A stretch of 64,000 nucleotides of DNA. It comes from Tyto alba (lineage: Eukaryota; Chordata; Aves; Strigiformes; Tytonidae). The translations under genes were made by a program, and so were the position numbers. Location of the stretch: contig NW_024881321.1 of NCBI RefSeq assembly GCF_018691265.1, positions 22,294,198-22,358,197 on the forward strand. The letters are read 5' to 3'. Below are positions 1 to 11,820 of this stretch, piece by piece. Every line of letters begins with the position of its first letter. The stretch's first letter is position 1. A model generated the notes under the pieces. That model did no database searches. It was not told the DNA's origin and worked only from the letters and a program-made list of their open reading frames with translations.

Positions 1-3000
1 AAATAAGAAATCAGGCTCAAGTTTGACATTAAAAGCCTTCAAACATCCAGATACACATTCTGCACCACAGCAGCTGTCAGACAACAATTAAGAGAGGCCT
101 TGTTTGTTGTAGACAAAAGATCTCATGATTCAGAACTGCAGCAGGTAGGCAGTGTGGCTAGTCATTATGAGTGGTTAAGAGATGTTACCATTATTTTTAC
201 CTGATTACCAGACATAAGGATGTAGAATATTTGTGATCATAAAATAAGTGACTTGCAACATCACAACATACTAGATTTTGCTGATGACAGTAGGGGAGGC
301 AGAGAGTAACAGCTAAGTATACAGATACTTTTATTAGTATCAGTAAACTTTGAGGAATATGTGTGAAGAATACCAGTTGACTTTATTCATTACCCAAAAC
401 TTGTGTGTAGTGAAACCCTTGTGAATACCAGAGATCAGATCTTAAATAACATGGATTGACAATGATGGTGGGAACCAAGGATTTCCAGATCTTGATATAA
501 CCTGTAACTGTAAGATTTTCCTTCTCAGCCTTTCACTACAGATTTCAACTTTTTACTTTAAACTTGTAACAGGTTGTAACAGCTGCAAACAGATGCAAGA
601 AAGGCTTTTCATTGAGTTCCTTAACTCAATATTCTTTTATTTTATGTTAAAGCTCAAAGGAGACCTCAGGGGGTGGGGGGAAAGTTGGGGAAGAAAGAAA
701 AAAAAAAAAAAAAAAAGAGAAAAAAGAAAAAAATTAAGGAAAAAAAATGAAAAAGGGAAGTCTTCCCTTAAAAAACTTTCAAAAAACTAGGTTCTAATGA
801 CAGGAATATAATTTTGAGAGTCTCTGTGAGTGCACTTGAATTCGTAAAAGCAGGGTTTCCATTTGCCACATTGTTATCCTAGTATAAACATTTACCACTC
901 TACTTGCGCTCCTTAAAGCAGATTACAAAGATGAATTATTTATCTCTCATGTTTTTTTTTTCCTTTTTCCCTGATAAATTTTGATCCATGAAAAAGATAT
1001 TCAATCTCTATAAGATGATCAGGCTGTCTTCTCTCAGGTGATTGTGTTCCCAATTAAGAATAATCTGAAAAAAATTTTTCCTCCAAAGTGTAACGTAGCA
1101 GATACAATTTTTGCTATTACAAGACCACAATTTATGATAATTGTCTCATGGTCAAGTGAGTACTGGCTGCCCTTTTGTAGCTGCAGCTCTGTAACTGATG
1201 CCTGTAGCAACAGCCTGACAGATCAAGGACCTCCCTGTCAGACAAAAAATAGCCCTTTGTTTCACGGGCCAGAGTGGGGGCTACCATGAAGGCAACTGGC
1301 AGGAGAGAGAAATATACAAATAGCGCCAAGACTTAAGAGGATGGAAAACCCAGTTCTAACATTAAACTCCTCCTAGCAACAAATTCAGTAACCTTGACAA
1401 TTCATTGTAACCCCTGCCTATTCTTCTTTAAGTTACAATGCTAAATTTTCAGCACTGGACTGCTTTATTTTTTTAAGTAAAGAAATGTTGAAGCGACTAT
1501 GTAAGACTACAAAAAGCATTAGAAGCAATCTGCTCCTGTTGACTGCATCCTTGTAGGTATATCCTACTTCTTGGATAAATTTCAGCCAAGACATTACTTT
1601 CTTGGGTTGCAGCAGGGACTGTCTTCTTTTCTTTGTAGGAAGGCTCTTTCCATAACCTCTGAGGTTTGAATGGTCTTTTCACTTTTTCTCACAGAAGTCT
1701 CTCTGTCACCATGTGAACTGCAAGCTCCAGTTCCCTGTTTTAACTCTTCTTCCTGTCCTTCATTCAACTTCTCACTGCAGTCTCTGGAACAGTAGTCATT
1801 CTGGCTCTGTCACTGTCATCATAAAGGAAAAAAAAAATGCAAACAAATCAGACACTGTCAATCAGAAGCACTCTCTGACACCAGCATACCTCTGCCCATT
1901 TGTACATCTGAGATCAGGATCCACACCAGTGACATAGCTGCATTTGTTCCTCTCTGAGGAGGCTTTTTCTAGAAAAGACTTAGCATAATGCTCTCTTTCA
2001 CCACTCTGCTTGTCAAAAATGCTTTTGTTGAAATTGAAGGCCATGGTTAAACCCTAACCTAATTTCTAGTAATCCTTGGAGGGAATGGGAAAAGCTCATG
2101 CACAAGAAAGAGTATAAAAAACAATAACTGATGTGATGCCTTTCTACAGTCTCAGTTCATCACTGAAAATAGAACAGCTGCATTTGGCAAGCTCTTAAAT
2201 GTTTTTTGAATAGCTTCTTTTGTATATTGCACTGTTTTACCTGCTGCTTCAGACTTTCTGAAAAACATAAAAAATAAGGCAAAAATAAATGAAAAAATAT
2301 CTTAAAGTAATGCCTAACATTTTTTTCCCAGCCAGAACTAGCCCAGAGGAGTACATTTTTAACTTCTTGACTCTCCCACATGCTTTGTCATTTTTCATTG
2401 ACCAGTACTTTGAGGCTACATTTATATTTATCTGCTTGTGTATGCAAAAGTGTGTGCAGGGACACTAGACCCTCATTATTCTTACTGAGAACTTCTTGAA
2501 AACAATTCTAGTTTGTGACCCATGTCCATATTTCATTCCATACAAATGAAGAGTTATGGAGTGTAGGTGAGTTCAGATTTTTCTGAATATATAGATGAGA
2601 TGTGGAAGCTGTGTGAATCCAAGGCCTGAACTGGAATTTAGAAGATCTCTAGCATATCTCCAGATGTCATTTTTTCTCAAAACCTCCACCTAATCCATCA
2701 GGTTGTATGTTTTAAAAACATATTGTTTCAAAATGAACACAGAGATTTTAAAAAATGTATTTGCACAAAGAGACTGAATCAAAATTACATACATAATTAC
2801 AATTTTGAGCAATATCTTGTTGTGAAAAAGAGAGGTAGTGTTGATAGTAGATGTTGTCCCCTAGGTCATGTGATAGGCCAGCATCTTAACCATAACTTGC
2901 AAATAAAATTCTCTAGATAATAACAGTATCCTGTTGTCATTATTTAATCATTAAAGTTCATTCAATTAATGCTGCTAGTCCAGGTTATATATGTTTAGTG

Positions 3001-3214
3001 ATACATAAAAAGGTATATTGCACAATGGTAATCAAGACTTATCCTTTGCTTTTTACTTCCTGCAAATAAGTTACATGCATAAACATAACACTACAAATGT
3101 ATACAACAAAATTAAGGACTGGCCTTCAGGCTTCATTGGAAATATACATTATTAATCCTTATAATCTTGTAATAAATTAGTTTATTTAGGCCCGTAATCA
3201 TTTTTGTTCAATTT
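1..3214. other. AT-rich non-coding DNA, no gene seen
   Basis: I see no exon, RNA gene or recognisable transposon here. An impure A-rich tract lies at about 689-775, and its lysine-rich open frame is a product of base composition. Short open frames near 1038-1330 and 1497-1937 resemble nothing I know and lack any supporting signal. This is probably intergenic or intronic DNA. Confidence 0.6.
689..775. repeat. A-rich low-complexity tract
   Basis: A purine-rich stretch dominated by A runs broken by G. It encodes only a lysine-rich artefact on the plus strand. It may be an old retroposon tail, but no retroposed body is visible upstream. Confidence 0.8.
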
Positions 3215-3420
3215 TTCTGAAGATCCCAAGCAGTGAGATGCCCAGAACTAAACGCAATATTCCAGATACAGCCTCACCAGAATCATCCATCTTTCTTATT
3301 ACTTTTCCTGTGGAGGTATTATCCTATCTTCCTCAAGGTTTAATCTCATTTGGTTGTTTCTACCCTTATTTATGATGGCTCTAAGCCAATTCAGATTTTT
3401 CTCAATGAGCTTGGAAGAAT
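3215..3420 (-). mobile_element. Ancient CR1/L3-like LINE remnant, antisense
   Basis: The stretch near 3240-3300 reads as a diverged copy of the antisense CR1/L3 3' region, with words such as CCCAGAACT, ATATTCCAG and GCCTCACCAG in the expected order. In younger CR1 copies the same place reads like the phrase near 40065-40095 of this window. It is much more decayed than the other CR1 copies here, so it should be older. The upstream and downstream limits are uncertain. Confidence 0.5.
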
Positions 3421-5145
3421 CAACCAATTTAACACTATGTGATTTTATTTGCAGTTCTGCCTGATTAATAAGTTAACAAAAAATAAATCTAATAATGGTG
3501 GTGTTGTACAAACTCAGTGGACACATTTTCATACCTATTTTACACAGTGCAATTTATCCTTTTCATGTTTCAGACAATTTCAATACATGTGTTGATAACT
3601 CAATGAAAAATTAATTTAATAAGCCTGATTTTGTGAGTTACTGTATCAAAAATGTTACCTAATTCCAAATGTTTATTTCACAGCTGGATTGAGGAAGAAG
3701 CTGATCTTTAACAAGTGTACTAAAAATAAACATCAAGCTCATGTATCTTAGCTACTTAATTTCAAATATGTTCAGAAAATTTTTGTATGTTGCTAGTATT
3801 TACTAGAGTATATATACTCATAGATTATGCTTCCCATTGTGTTTTTTATCAAAATATTTCTCTTACTCTCCTGAGATGTGTATGTATGTGTATACTGATA
3901 AATATATTAAGACTGGTCTTCATCAAGTTCATTTTGTTTCCTGTTCTCAAAAGATTGACAAGCTAGTGTATTTAACATGAAGTACTCGAATAACAGTGAG
4001 AAATGGTATTTGGCAATACTGGACTTCCATTAGGATTCTGTGCTTTAGTAAGGAATACTTCCGGAAGTTCAGAATTTGTTCAATGTTTCCATGTCATCAT
4101 TGGTATAATTAATGTAATAAAGAGTGAACGTAGGAAGTTATATGAACAGCAACAGCCAGACTTTTGTCCACATTTTTTCTAACAACCTGTTGGGAAAATA
4201 ATTCACCCTTTATAAGTAGTATGCAGTATTGTTCATATTTACTTCCCTGAGAAAAACACATCTCTAATTCTGAAGAAAGCTATACTTAATTTCCCATAGA
4301 AAGTTTTATTAAAACTGTAAAAATACCCAACCAAACAAGCAAAAAATTAAATTAAAAAAATTAACATAGCTCAGGATAAAATCTTTGTTTTCATAACTCC
4401 AAAAGAAATGTGGATTGTTGTTCTTACATAGTTTAAGCACTGAAGGAAAAAAGTTGAGGCAAGACTAAAAAGTATAGGAAGTATAACCTCAGTAAAACTA
4501 AAGATTGTAGAAGCTGTCATGGACTGTTAGTCTGTAATAAAAAAAAAAAAAATAAAATATATATACTTTTTAAATACACTTAAGAAAGAAACATTACACT
4601 ACAACACAATGGATGATGGATTTAGTTTCACAGTTAGTCTACTGGATCATTTAGGTCATTCAGCATACTTTTTATACTTCAGTTCTTCCACTTGTGTAAT
4701 GGAGATAGAAAATAATAACCAAAAATGTTTTTACCACTGATACAAAATTTCCACAGATATTGATGAGACACATATACTCCATTTTGATATTTTAAAGCAA
4801 TAAGAAGTTATTGTCTTTAGCAAATTTAACTTTGAACCTACTGTTATAATTAGTAATCCCCTGTACCTTACTGAAGGTTTCTACTGGGCAAAAGCCAACT
4901 TGAAACCATGATAAAATTTATTTCTTAATTTTCTCTGAATAAAAATACAGATGTTAATATATTGAGTAGCAACTGTTAATAGTTGATCTCATTACTAACT
5001 AGTCCTATTATTAATAGTGAAAACAATTAAATCACTGGGAATATGGCAAAAAATTTTGTAATGTATTTCATAACTATCACCTATGGGTGATAATTATTGA
5101 CGTTCACCTATAGGAAGACATACATCAAATATGTTCCAATAAAAT
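3421..5145. other. AT-rich non-coding DNA, no gene seen
   Basis: Nothing recognisable apart from an A run at about 4539-4552 followed by an AT-rich stretch. The next feature (the LTR at 5146) begins abruptly after the sequence AAAAT. Confidence 0.55.
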
Positions 5146-5880
5146 TGTGGTGGGTTGTCCCTGGTTGGATGCCAGGTGCCCACCAAAGCCAGTCTATCAC
5201 TGCCCCCTCCTCAGCTGGACAGGAGACAAAATATAACAAAAGGCTCATGGGTCAAGATAAGGGCAGGGACATCATTCAGCAATTATTGTTACAGGCAAAA
5301 CAGACGCAACCTAGGGGAAAAATAATTTAATTTATTATCAATAAAATCAAAGTAAGGTAATGAGAAATAAAAACTAAATCTTAAAACATCTTTCCCTGCT
5401 CCAGTCCAGGCTTCCCAAGGGGTCACATTCTCCTTTGGTGATCCATCTGTTCAGTGTGAGGTCCTCCATGGTCTGCAGGTGGATATCTGCCTCCACCATT
5501 AACCTCCATGGGCTGCAGAAGGACAGCCTGCCCCACTGTAGTCTTCACCTTGAGCTGCAGGGGAATCTCTGCTCCAGTGTCTGGAGCACCTCTTCTCCCT
5601 CCTTTGTCACTGACTTTGGTTTCTGCAGAGTTGTTTCTCTCACATAGTCACACTTCTATCTTTGGCTTGCAATTGCTGTCACTCAGCAAATTTTTCCCCT
5701 TACTTATATATGTTATCACAGACACACTACCACCATGGCTTATGGGCTTGGCCAGCAGCAGTTATGCCTTAGAGCCGGCTGGCAATGACTCCATCAAACA
5801 CAGGGGAAGATTTTAATAGCTTCTTAGAGGACCTACCCCTATATTCTCCACTGCTACCAAAATCCTGCCATTTCAATACA
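5146..5880 (-). mobile_element. Solo LTR of an endogenous retrovirus (family 1, ERVL-like), antisense
   Basis: A 735-bp block with canonical retroviral ends: it starts TGTGGTGGG and ends CAATACA, so the sense strand runs TGTATTG...CCCACCACA. On the minus strand the U3 part has a TATA-like box at about 5700-5711, and an AATAAA polyadenylation signal lies near 5330-5336. The flanks are AAAAT (5141-5145) and GAAAT (5881-5885), a 5-bp target-site duplication with one mismatch. The same family recurs at 6915, 7956, 11474, 31011, 43557, 47427 and 49940. No gag, pol or env adjoins it, so it is a solo LTR. The two short plus-strand frames inside are chance. A 5-bp duplication and these ends fit an ERVL-like lineage; the family name is inferred. 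Confidence 0.85.
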
Positions 5881-5885
5881 GAAAT

Positions 5886-6914
5886 CATTTTTGACAAAAC
5901 ATGTTCATCCAATATGAAAGAGACCCAGCAATCCCATAAATTAGTTTTGTGGATATCTTCTGATGAGATTCTTTATGTGGAAGAAGGCCCAAATCTAGTT
6001 AAGGGCTCCAAATCCCTTTAACTCTGCTTGCTGTTAATACGCCAAGTCCTTACTAATAACATATCACACATTTAAAAATATTAAACAATCTAATAGCTCT
6101 TCTCATCCATCTTTCTGGCCTTGGATGCATGTAGTCACCTTTCCAAGAAGCTTTCATATTAAATCCTCTCACTTCAAAATTGCTTAGTCTCCTTGTCATT
6201 ATAGATTCACTGTACAATGTCAGAAATTATGAGGAACATACCGTGTATGCAGGAGAGAGGAGACTTGGGGAGACACTTCAAAGAACATTGAGATGGATTG
6301 GAGAAGAATCTGAAACCATCTCAGAACTATTCCTTCTTCCAAGGAGGAAATTGGAGTAAATATTACATTTTCAAAGGGAATCCTGAAGATGAATGAGCCC
6401 AGAGTACATGTTGTGCTTAGGTACTTTATACTGTGTGTACTACAGAGAAATAAGATTTGTGTTGGGGAATGAGTTAACCAGCAAGTGTTGTGGACAGTGC
6501 TAAAAGTTGCTTCCTGCCCTTCTTCTGTGTGATGGTACAGGTGTCACCTTCAGAGTTAACATCACCTCTATGACAAAAATATCAGTTACAAAGTTTTTTA
6601 AAGGAGAAAAGCCATCAGTTTTCTGGTGGGTGCTCTTCTGCCAGAACAAAAGCCTATTATCAGATAGAGAGATGCAAATGCAGAACCCACTGGGATCAGA
6701 TCATTGGCATGTTTTCACACTGAGAGAAGAGTTCTGAGGTGGACTGTCAATGACAGTCCTTTAAAATCTTTTCAGTTCTGTTACATACAAAACACAATGT
6801 GATTTACAAGAAAAATATTAGAAGTCCTGTGAAACAGATACCATGGGTGCGGATGGGAATAATAAGATGTTGACATGATCAGGAATTCTCCTCATTGTAA
6901 AGCAAAGAATCAGA
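5886..6914. other. Non-coding DNA, no gene seen
   Basis: A stretch between two LTRs with no recognised exon or transposon. Short open frames near 6507-6737 have no support. Confidence 0.5.
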
Positions 6915-7641
6915 AAAAAAAAAAAAAAAAAAAGGGGTAAAAACCATCCTGCAGCAGTGATGAGAGAGGAGTGAGAAAACGTGTAAAGCAATCCTGTGAG
7001 CACCAAGGTTAGTGAATAAGGAGGGGGAGGAAGTGCTCCAGGTGTTAGAGCAGAGATCTCCTTGCAGCTCATGCTGAAGCGGGTACACCCACTGCAGCTG
7101 GAGGCAGACCCCATGCTGGCGCAGGTGGATATGCCCTGAAGGAAACTGTGGCTTGTGGAGACCCTACACAGGACCAGGCTTTTCTGCCAGGAACTGTGGC
7201 CCATCAAGAGGACTCACGCTTGAGCTGGGGAACTGTGAGGGGGAAGGAGGGACAGAAAAGAGCTGTTAGAAACTGACCACAACCCCCATATCCCACTCCC
7301 CTGAGCCACCTGGGGAGCTGGGCGGAGTTAGAGGAGTTAGGAATGAAAGAATGACATTGATCCTGGGAAGAAGAGGTGGAGTGGGGGGAAGGTGTTTTTA
7401 TTTTTGTCTTTGTTTATCATCATCCTACTCTATTTTTAATTGCCAATAAATTAATTTCATTTTACTCAAGTTGAGTCTGTTTTGCATGTGATGGTAACTG
7501 CTAAGTGGTCTTCCAGTCCTTATCTTGACCGATGGGGTGTGTGGGGGGTCCATTTTATTTTCTCTCACTGGTCCTGTTAAGGAAACGGAGTGAAAAAGCA
7601 GCAGGGTAGGGATCTGGCAATCAGCCAAGACCAACACACCA
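6915..7641 (+). mobile_element. Family-1 LTR lacking its 5' U3, sense
   Basis: From a poly-A run (about 6915-6933) onward, this matches the R-U5 half of the LTR family seen antisense at 5146. Both share a phrase equivalent to CCAATAAATTAATTTC (near 7443), then an AAGTTGAGTCTGTTTTGC phrase, and a terminal ...ACCAACACACCA. The section at 6940-7060 also parallels 8150-8260 of the next LTR. The upstream U3 and any TATA box are missing or replaced by the A run. The minus-strand frames at 6818-7207 and 7425-7853 are reverse shadows of this LTR and not genes. Confidence 0.75.
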
Positions 7642-7955
7642 AAGAAATGAGGACTGTGAATACCTTCTGACCAAGAGAGGAAAGCAGATAGCTCCATACT
7701 AACTTCAAATATTTTCTCTTGACTTAACAGGTTAACAGTAAAACACACTTTCATCTTTTTTATGACACTGTTGGTAACCTGTACATTCTCAATTAAATTG
7801 ATACTTCTGTACATTCTACATAAATCACTATAATTTTCCATGCTACATAACATATCATCTTGCTAAATAATTGCCAACAAGGTAGTTAGCCTTTCAAAAT
7901 CTAGAAGAGATTACAGTGTACCCAGATATTTTATCAGATCACCTTAAATGCTGGG
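7642..7955. other. AT-rich spacer between two LTR fragments
   Basis: 314 bp separating the end of one family-1 LTR from the start of another in the same orientation. It shows no retroviral primer-binding site, polypurine tract or coding remnant that I can recognise. The two LTR pieces are therefore not clearly the ends of one provirus. Confidence 0.5.
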
Positions 7956-8392
7956 TGTATTGGGTTTACTTGTCAAGGTTTTGGTAGCAGGGGAGAATAC
8001 AGAGGTGACCCCTCTAAGAAGATGCTAGAATCTTTCCTTAAGTTCAGCAGAGCCAATGACATTCAGCTCCATGTCAGACCTGTCACTGGCTAAAGCCAAG
8101 CCCATCAGTGATGGTGGTAGTGTCTGTGATAACATATTTAAGAAAGAGGAAAAAGTTGCTGGGTGACAGAAATTGCAGCTGAAGGGAGGAATGGGAATAT
8201 ATGAGAGAAACAACTCTGCAGACACCAAGGTCAGTGAATAAAGAGGTGGAGGAGGTACTTCAGGTGTGAAAGCAGAGATTCCCCTGCAGCCCATGGTGAA
8301 GACCATGGTGAAGACCATGGTGAAGCAAGCTGTCCCCCTGAAGCCCATGGAGGTTAATGATGGAACTGTTGACTGAAACTCTTTTGATGCAA
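7956..8392 (+). mobile_element. Family-1 LTR, 5' half, sense, 3' truncated
   Basis: It starts TGTATTGGGTTT, followed by the family signature TTTTGGTAGCAGGGG. A TATA-like box (CATATTTAAG, 8133-8142) sits in U3. It contains a small tandem repeat of a 12-bp unit GACCATGGTGAA at 8289-8324, about three copies, the first imperfect. The R-U5 part with the polyadenylation signal is absent. The LTR stops at about 8392, where an antisense CR1 fragment begins within some 15 bp. The minus-strand frame 8025-8396 is a shadow. Confidence 0.8.
8289..8324. repeat. 12-bp tandem repeat inside an LTR
   Basis: Three adjacent copies of a CCATGGTGAA-containing 12-mer (8289-8300, 8301-8312, 8313-8324), the first differing at its 5' bases. 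It lies in the transcribed part of the family-1 LTR, downstream of the TATA-like box. The related LTR at 11474 has no such array at the matching place. Confidence 0.85.
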
Positions 8393-8404
8393 CCATCCAT
8401 CCAA

Positions 8405-8870
8405 ACGATTATCTAACACCCCACCCATCAAACCCATATCTCTCCAGTTTAGAAGTGAGGAAGTTACATGGGACTGTGTCAAAGGCCTTATACATGTCAA
8501 GGTAGATGACATCAGTAGCTCTTTCATTATCCATGTACACAGTCACTTTATTGTAGGAGGTTATTAGTTTAGTCAGGCACAATTTGCCTTTAGTGAAGCC
8601 ATGTTGGCTGTCTCTAATCACCTCTTGCCTTCCATATGCTTTGACAACTTCCAGAAGGCAGATTTGTCAGAAGTTCCCAGAGTCCTCTTTTGCCCCTTTT
8701 AAAAATGAATGTGATATTTCCATTTTCTTAAGTCACCAGGGACTTTGCTTAACTGTCATGACTTTTGAAATGAAGGAGAGTGGCTTGGCAGCTGTATCAC
8801 CCAATTCACTCAGGACCCTGAGATGCATCTCATTGGGATCAATGGACTTGTGCATGCATTTCCTGCACAA
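8405..8870 (-). mobile_element. CR1 LINE fragment, central reverse-transcriptase region, antisense
   Basis: Read on the minus strand, this encodes pieces of the CR1 reverse transcriptase in the right order. An RT N-terminal segment containing HKSIDPNEMH and AAKPLSFI lies at about 8740-8850. HGFTKGK (near 8590) and the motif-A block YLDMYKAFDTV (near 8480) follow, with the catalytic aspartate retained. The two halves lie in separate frames, so the gene is broken. CR1 copies normally keep their 3' end, but here the whole 3' part, including the catalytic FADD block and the 3' UTR, is missing and an LTR fragment sits at that edge. The plus-strand frame at 8584-8922 is a shadow. Confidence 0.85.
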
Positions 8871-11473
8871 AACTTCTCTGATTTTGTTGTCGAGTTTGGT
8901 CATGGTATTATTAAATACATAATAATCAATGTTAACAAACTTATTCAACTATGGAGTCCGAATCTTCCAGAAGAATTCTTCATAGAGAGACTCTTCTCAC
9001 AGAGGTAATGACTATGGTGTCCACATCTAATATTAATCTCATGCTGCCTTTACAGTTATTGAAGGATTTTGTAAGTAACAGAGACACTTTAGTACATTTG
9101 AGCAGAGACACTCTATATATTTAATCTGTAACATTTTAGACATCTATTTTCTAATGAGATGAATCATAAGCTGTAACTGAATACTGTTCTTTAATTTATA
9201 TAAGAGGAGCCTAATTTACTAGTTCAGAAACTGGGATTCAGTTTTCCACACATAGTTCCTTATTGCCATCAGAAATGCTCTACCATCCCCTATGACTGAC
9301 AAGTATAACACAAAGTTTGAAGTTGGCCTATGTCATTTTGGAGTAGCAGTTGGAAGCCAAGAGAAATACCCTAAGGGATGCCAAATAACACGTATGTGTA
9401 AACAAATTAATTGAGCTCTGGATGTCAAAAATGGGGCAGGGTTCCAACTGCCTAGACACCAATGTCTGACACACTAAATGGCTCAAAGTCTCATGCATGT
9501 CCCTTTTTTTTTCCCCCCTGTCGACCCCACAAGGATATTTCAAATACCATACAGTGTGTCGAGTGACACTAGGCACCTATGTGTAGTCTGAGTTGAGCCC
9601 TTGGAATAAGATTAGCCTGCTTCATTTGAGATACCTGCAATATAGGTGTCTACAGGGGTGAAAGGTATACTTCCATTGTGGAGACAGGCATTCACCAGGC
9701 AAAATGTAGATGTCTGCTTACAGTGAGGTGAATACTTCTCTGAATTCCTGATTAATGCCTCTATTAACATGAACTCCAAAGCATATTTTGTATGGACCAG
9801 AATATACAATGTTGTTATTGTTACCAGCAGGCCGCAGGTTTTACATTAACGTTACTCAGACTTCTGAACTCAATTAGGAATTGTCCTCAGTGGCTGCAGT
9901 TCTGTTTTAGCTGAAACTGTGAAATTTTATAGGGATTATGAAAGGCTCAAGAAGGCTGTTTCCTACAGCCAAAAACTGACTGGGATATTATATTTCCTAT
10001 AGCTTAAGCTAGCAGGTATATTTTGCTAAGGCTTAGTGTTGATTCTGCAATAATATGGTTTAATCATACATGGTAAAAATCTAACAAAATGCAGTAATTG
10101 TGTAATCGATTTGTTGGTCTAGAAGAAGATAAAGAAATTCTGAACAGACTGTTTAAGAACAAATAAAAACTGCCTCAGGTGGTCACAGGTCCAAGAAAGA
10201 ACCATCCACTATAAACATCTTGTTCCTCTCAGTAAAGTGTGCTTATGGCAAACCATCCCATTCTTCATGAAGAAGAGTGCACTGTCAACTCTAGGACCTG
10301 AAAGGACATTGAAAGGATGACTGTAACACTAGAGGAAAGGGTATTAATTGCCCTTTAGTTAATTATACAGGGAAAATGATAATAAATGTTATTAGTAATA
10401 AAGTTTTTTATTTTGATAATTTGGAGTATAATTGTTAGTATTACTGTAAATGGACTGCATATGAATTCTGCATTCAGATTTTACTGAAACTAAGAATAAA
10501 TTGTTAGCTTTATTTATAAGCTGCTTTTGTTTGACACACATGCTTCATGAGAGTTATGCAACATATGGAGGCTTAGGTATTTAGTTTACATTTAGGTGCG
10601 TATATAGTAGACATCGAAATCAGGATGAGCAGAACACCATCCCCTAGAGTTCAATGAGATTAAATATACTCCTAATAACAAGTTGATATTCCATATCTTC
10701 ATTTACTAAAGGGCCAACATCTGTCTTGAATTCCAGCAATATTAAAAATTCATATCACTTATATTAACATATTATAATGAAAGGCAGAAGCAGATAGATT
10801 CTATCATTTTGCGGGGGGACGGACTGGATTTCTTCACAAAGGAAGAAGTACAAATATAAATAAGAGATAGAAATAAAAAGTGGGAAGAAAACATACAAGT
10901 GTTTTGAAGTTACTGCATATAACTAAATAAGAAGGCTGAAGGAAAATTACTCTGCTCCACAGTTAAAATTCTCAGAGCTAATACAGACCAGAAAATGAAA
11001 GTAGTGAGTAAAGGTATAGATTTGAAAGCAGGAAAAATCTAATAATATATTTTTTTACATGAGTAAGATGCTGTAAGCAAGTAATTATTTAAATAAAAGT
11101 TTTAATTGGTGACAGAACTTACACATAGCACTGAAAAATGTCACTTATGTTGATGTCACTTTATAAGAAAAATCAATAAAGTACAAATTCATTCAGACAC
11201 CAAAACCAGTGAAAAATGTTAATTCCCAAACACTTTTACACCGGTTTATTTATTAACTCCCACAGGCACTTCCAAGAGCTTTTCTTTTCTTCATTTTGTA
11301 TTCAGAGTCAGATTATCCTTATTGAATTGGAACAAACTCATCTATAAAATAAAAACTCTAAAACAAAAGAATATTATGAGACCTCAATTGTTTTGTGAAA
11401 CAATTTTGTTATTCACAGATCAATTAACATATATACTAAATGCTATTTTCAGAGAAGTATTATTATACCTTTG
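8871..11473. other. AT-rich non-coding DNA, no gene seen
   Basis: No exon or clear transposon. A block at about 9585-9830 shares words such as ATAGGTGTCTA with similar phrases near 45400 and 55550 and may belong to an old dispersed repeat, but the similarity is weak. The rest is unrecognised. Confidence 0.5.
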
Positions 11474-11820
11474 TGCTGGGTATCTGTGGCACAGTTTTTT
11501 GGTAGCGGGGAGGGGGCTACAGCAGTGCCCCCTGTGAGAAGCTTCCCAAAGGCTCCTCCAGCTCCAAGTTGGACCTACTTCTGGCCAGGGCCAGGCCAAT
11601 CACCTGTGCCTCTGAGGTAATGTATTTAAGAATGGGAACTTGAGAGGGGGTTGGGACCTGTGAGGGGGAGTTGTGAGAAAGATAAACACTGAAGTCAGTA
11701 GAAAGAAGGAAAAGGAAGTGGGGGAGGTGTGCCGGAGCAGAGACCCCTGTATCCCGTGGTGAGATGGCAGGGTCTCCCACCCTGCCACACATGGAGGTCC
11801 GTGGCAGAGTAGATGTTAAC
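11474..11820 (+). mobile_element. Family-1 LTR fragment, U3 part, sense
   Basis: It carries the family-1 signature TTTTTTGGTAGCGGGG near its start, then the GTGAGAAGCTTCC block. A CCAAT box (about 11596-11600) precedes the TATA-like TGTATTTAAG (11621-11630). These match in order the LTRs at 7956 and 49940. The R-U5 half is missing, so the copy is truncated after about 350 bp. The minus-strand frame over 11517-11831 is antisense to the LTR and not a gene. Confidence 0.8.

Noticed and set aside
593..790. Lysine-rich 65-codon plus-strand frame
   Set aside because: It encodes an A-rich low-complexity tract. No coding evidence.
7425..7853. 142-codon minus-strand frame, the longest in the window
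   Set aside because: It runs antisense through the R-U5 half of a family-1 LTR and into unique DNA, and no family is recognisable in it.
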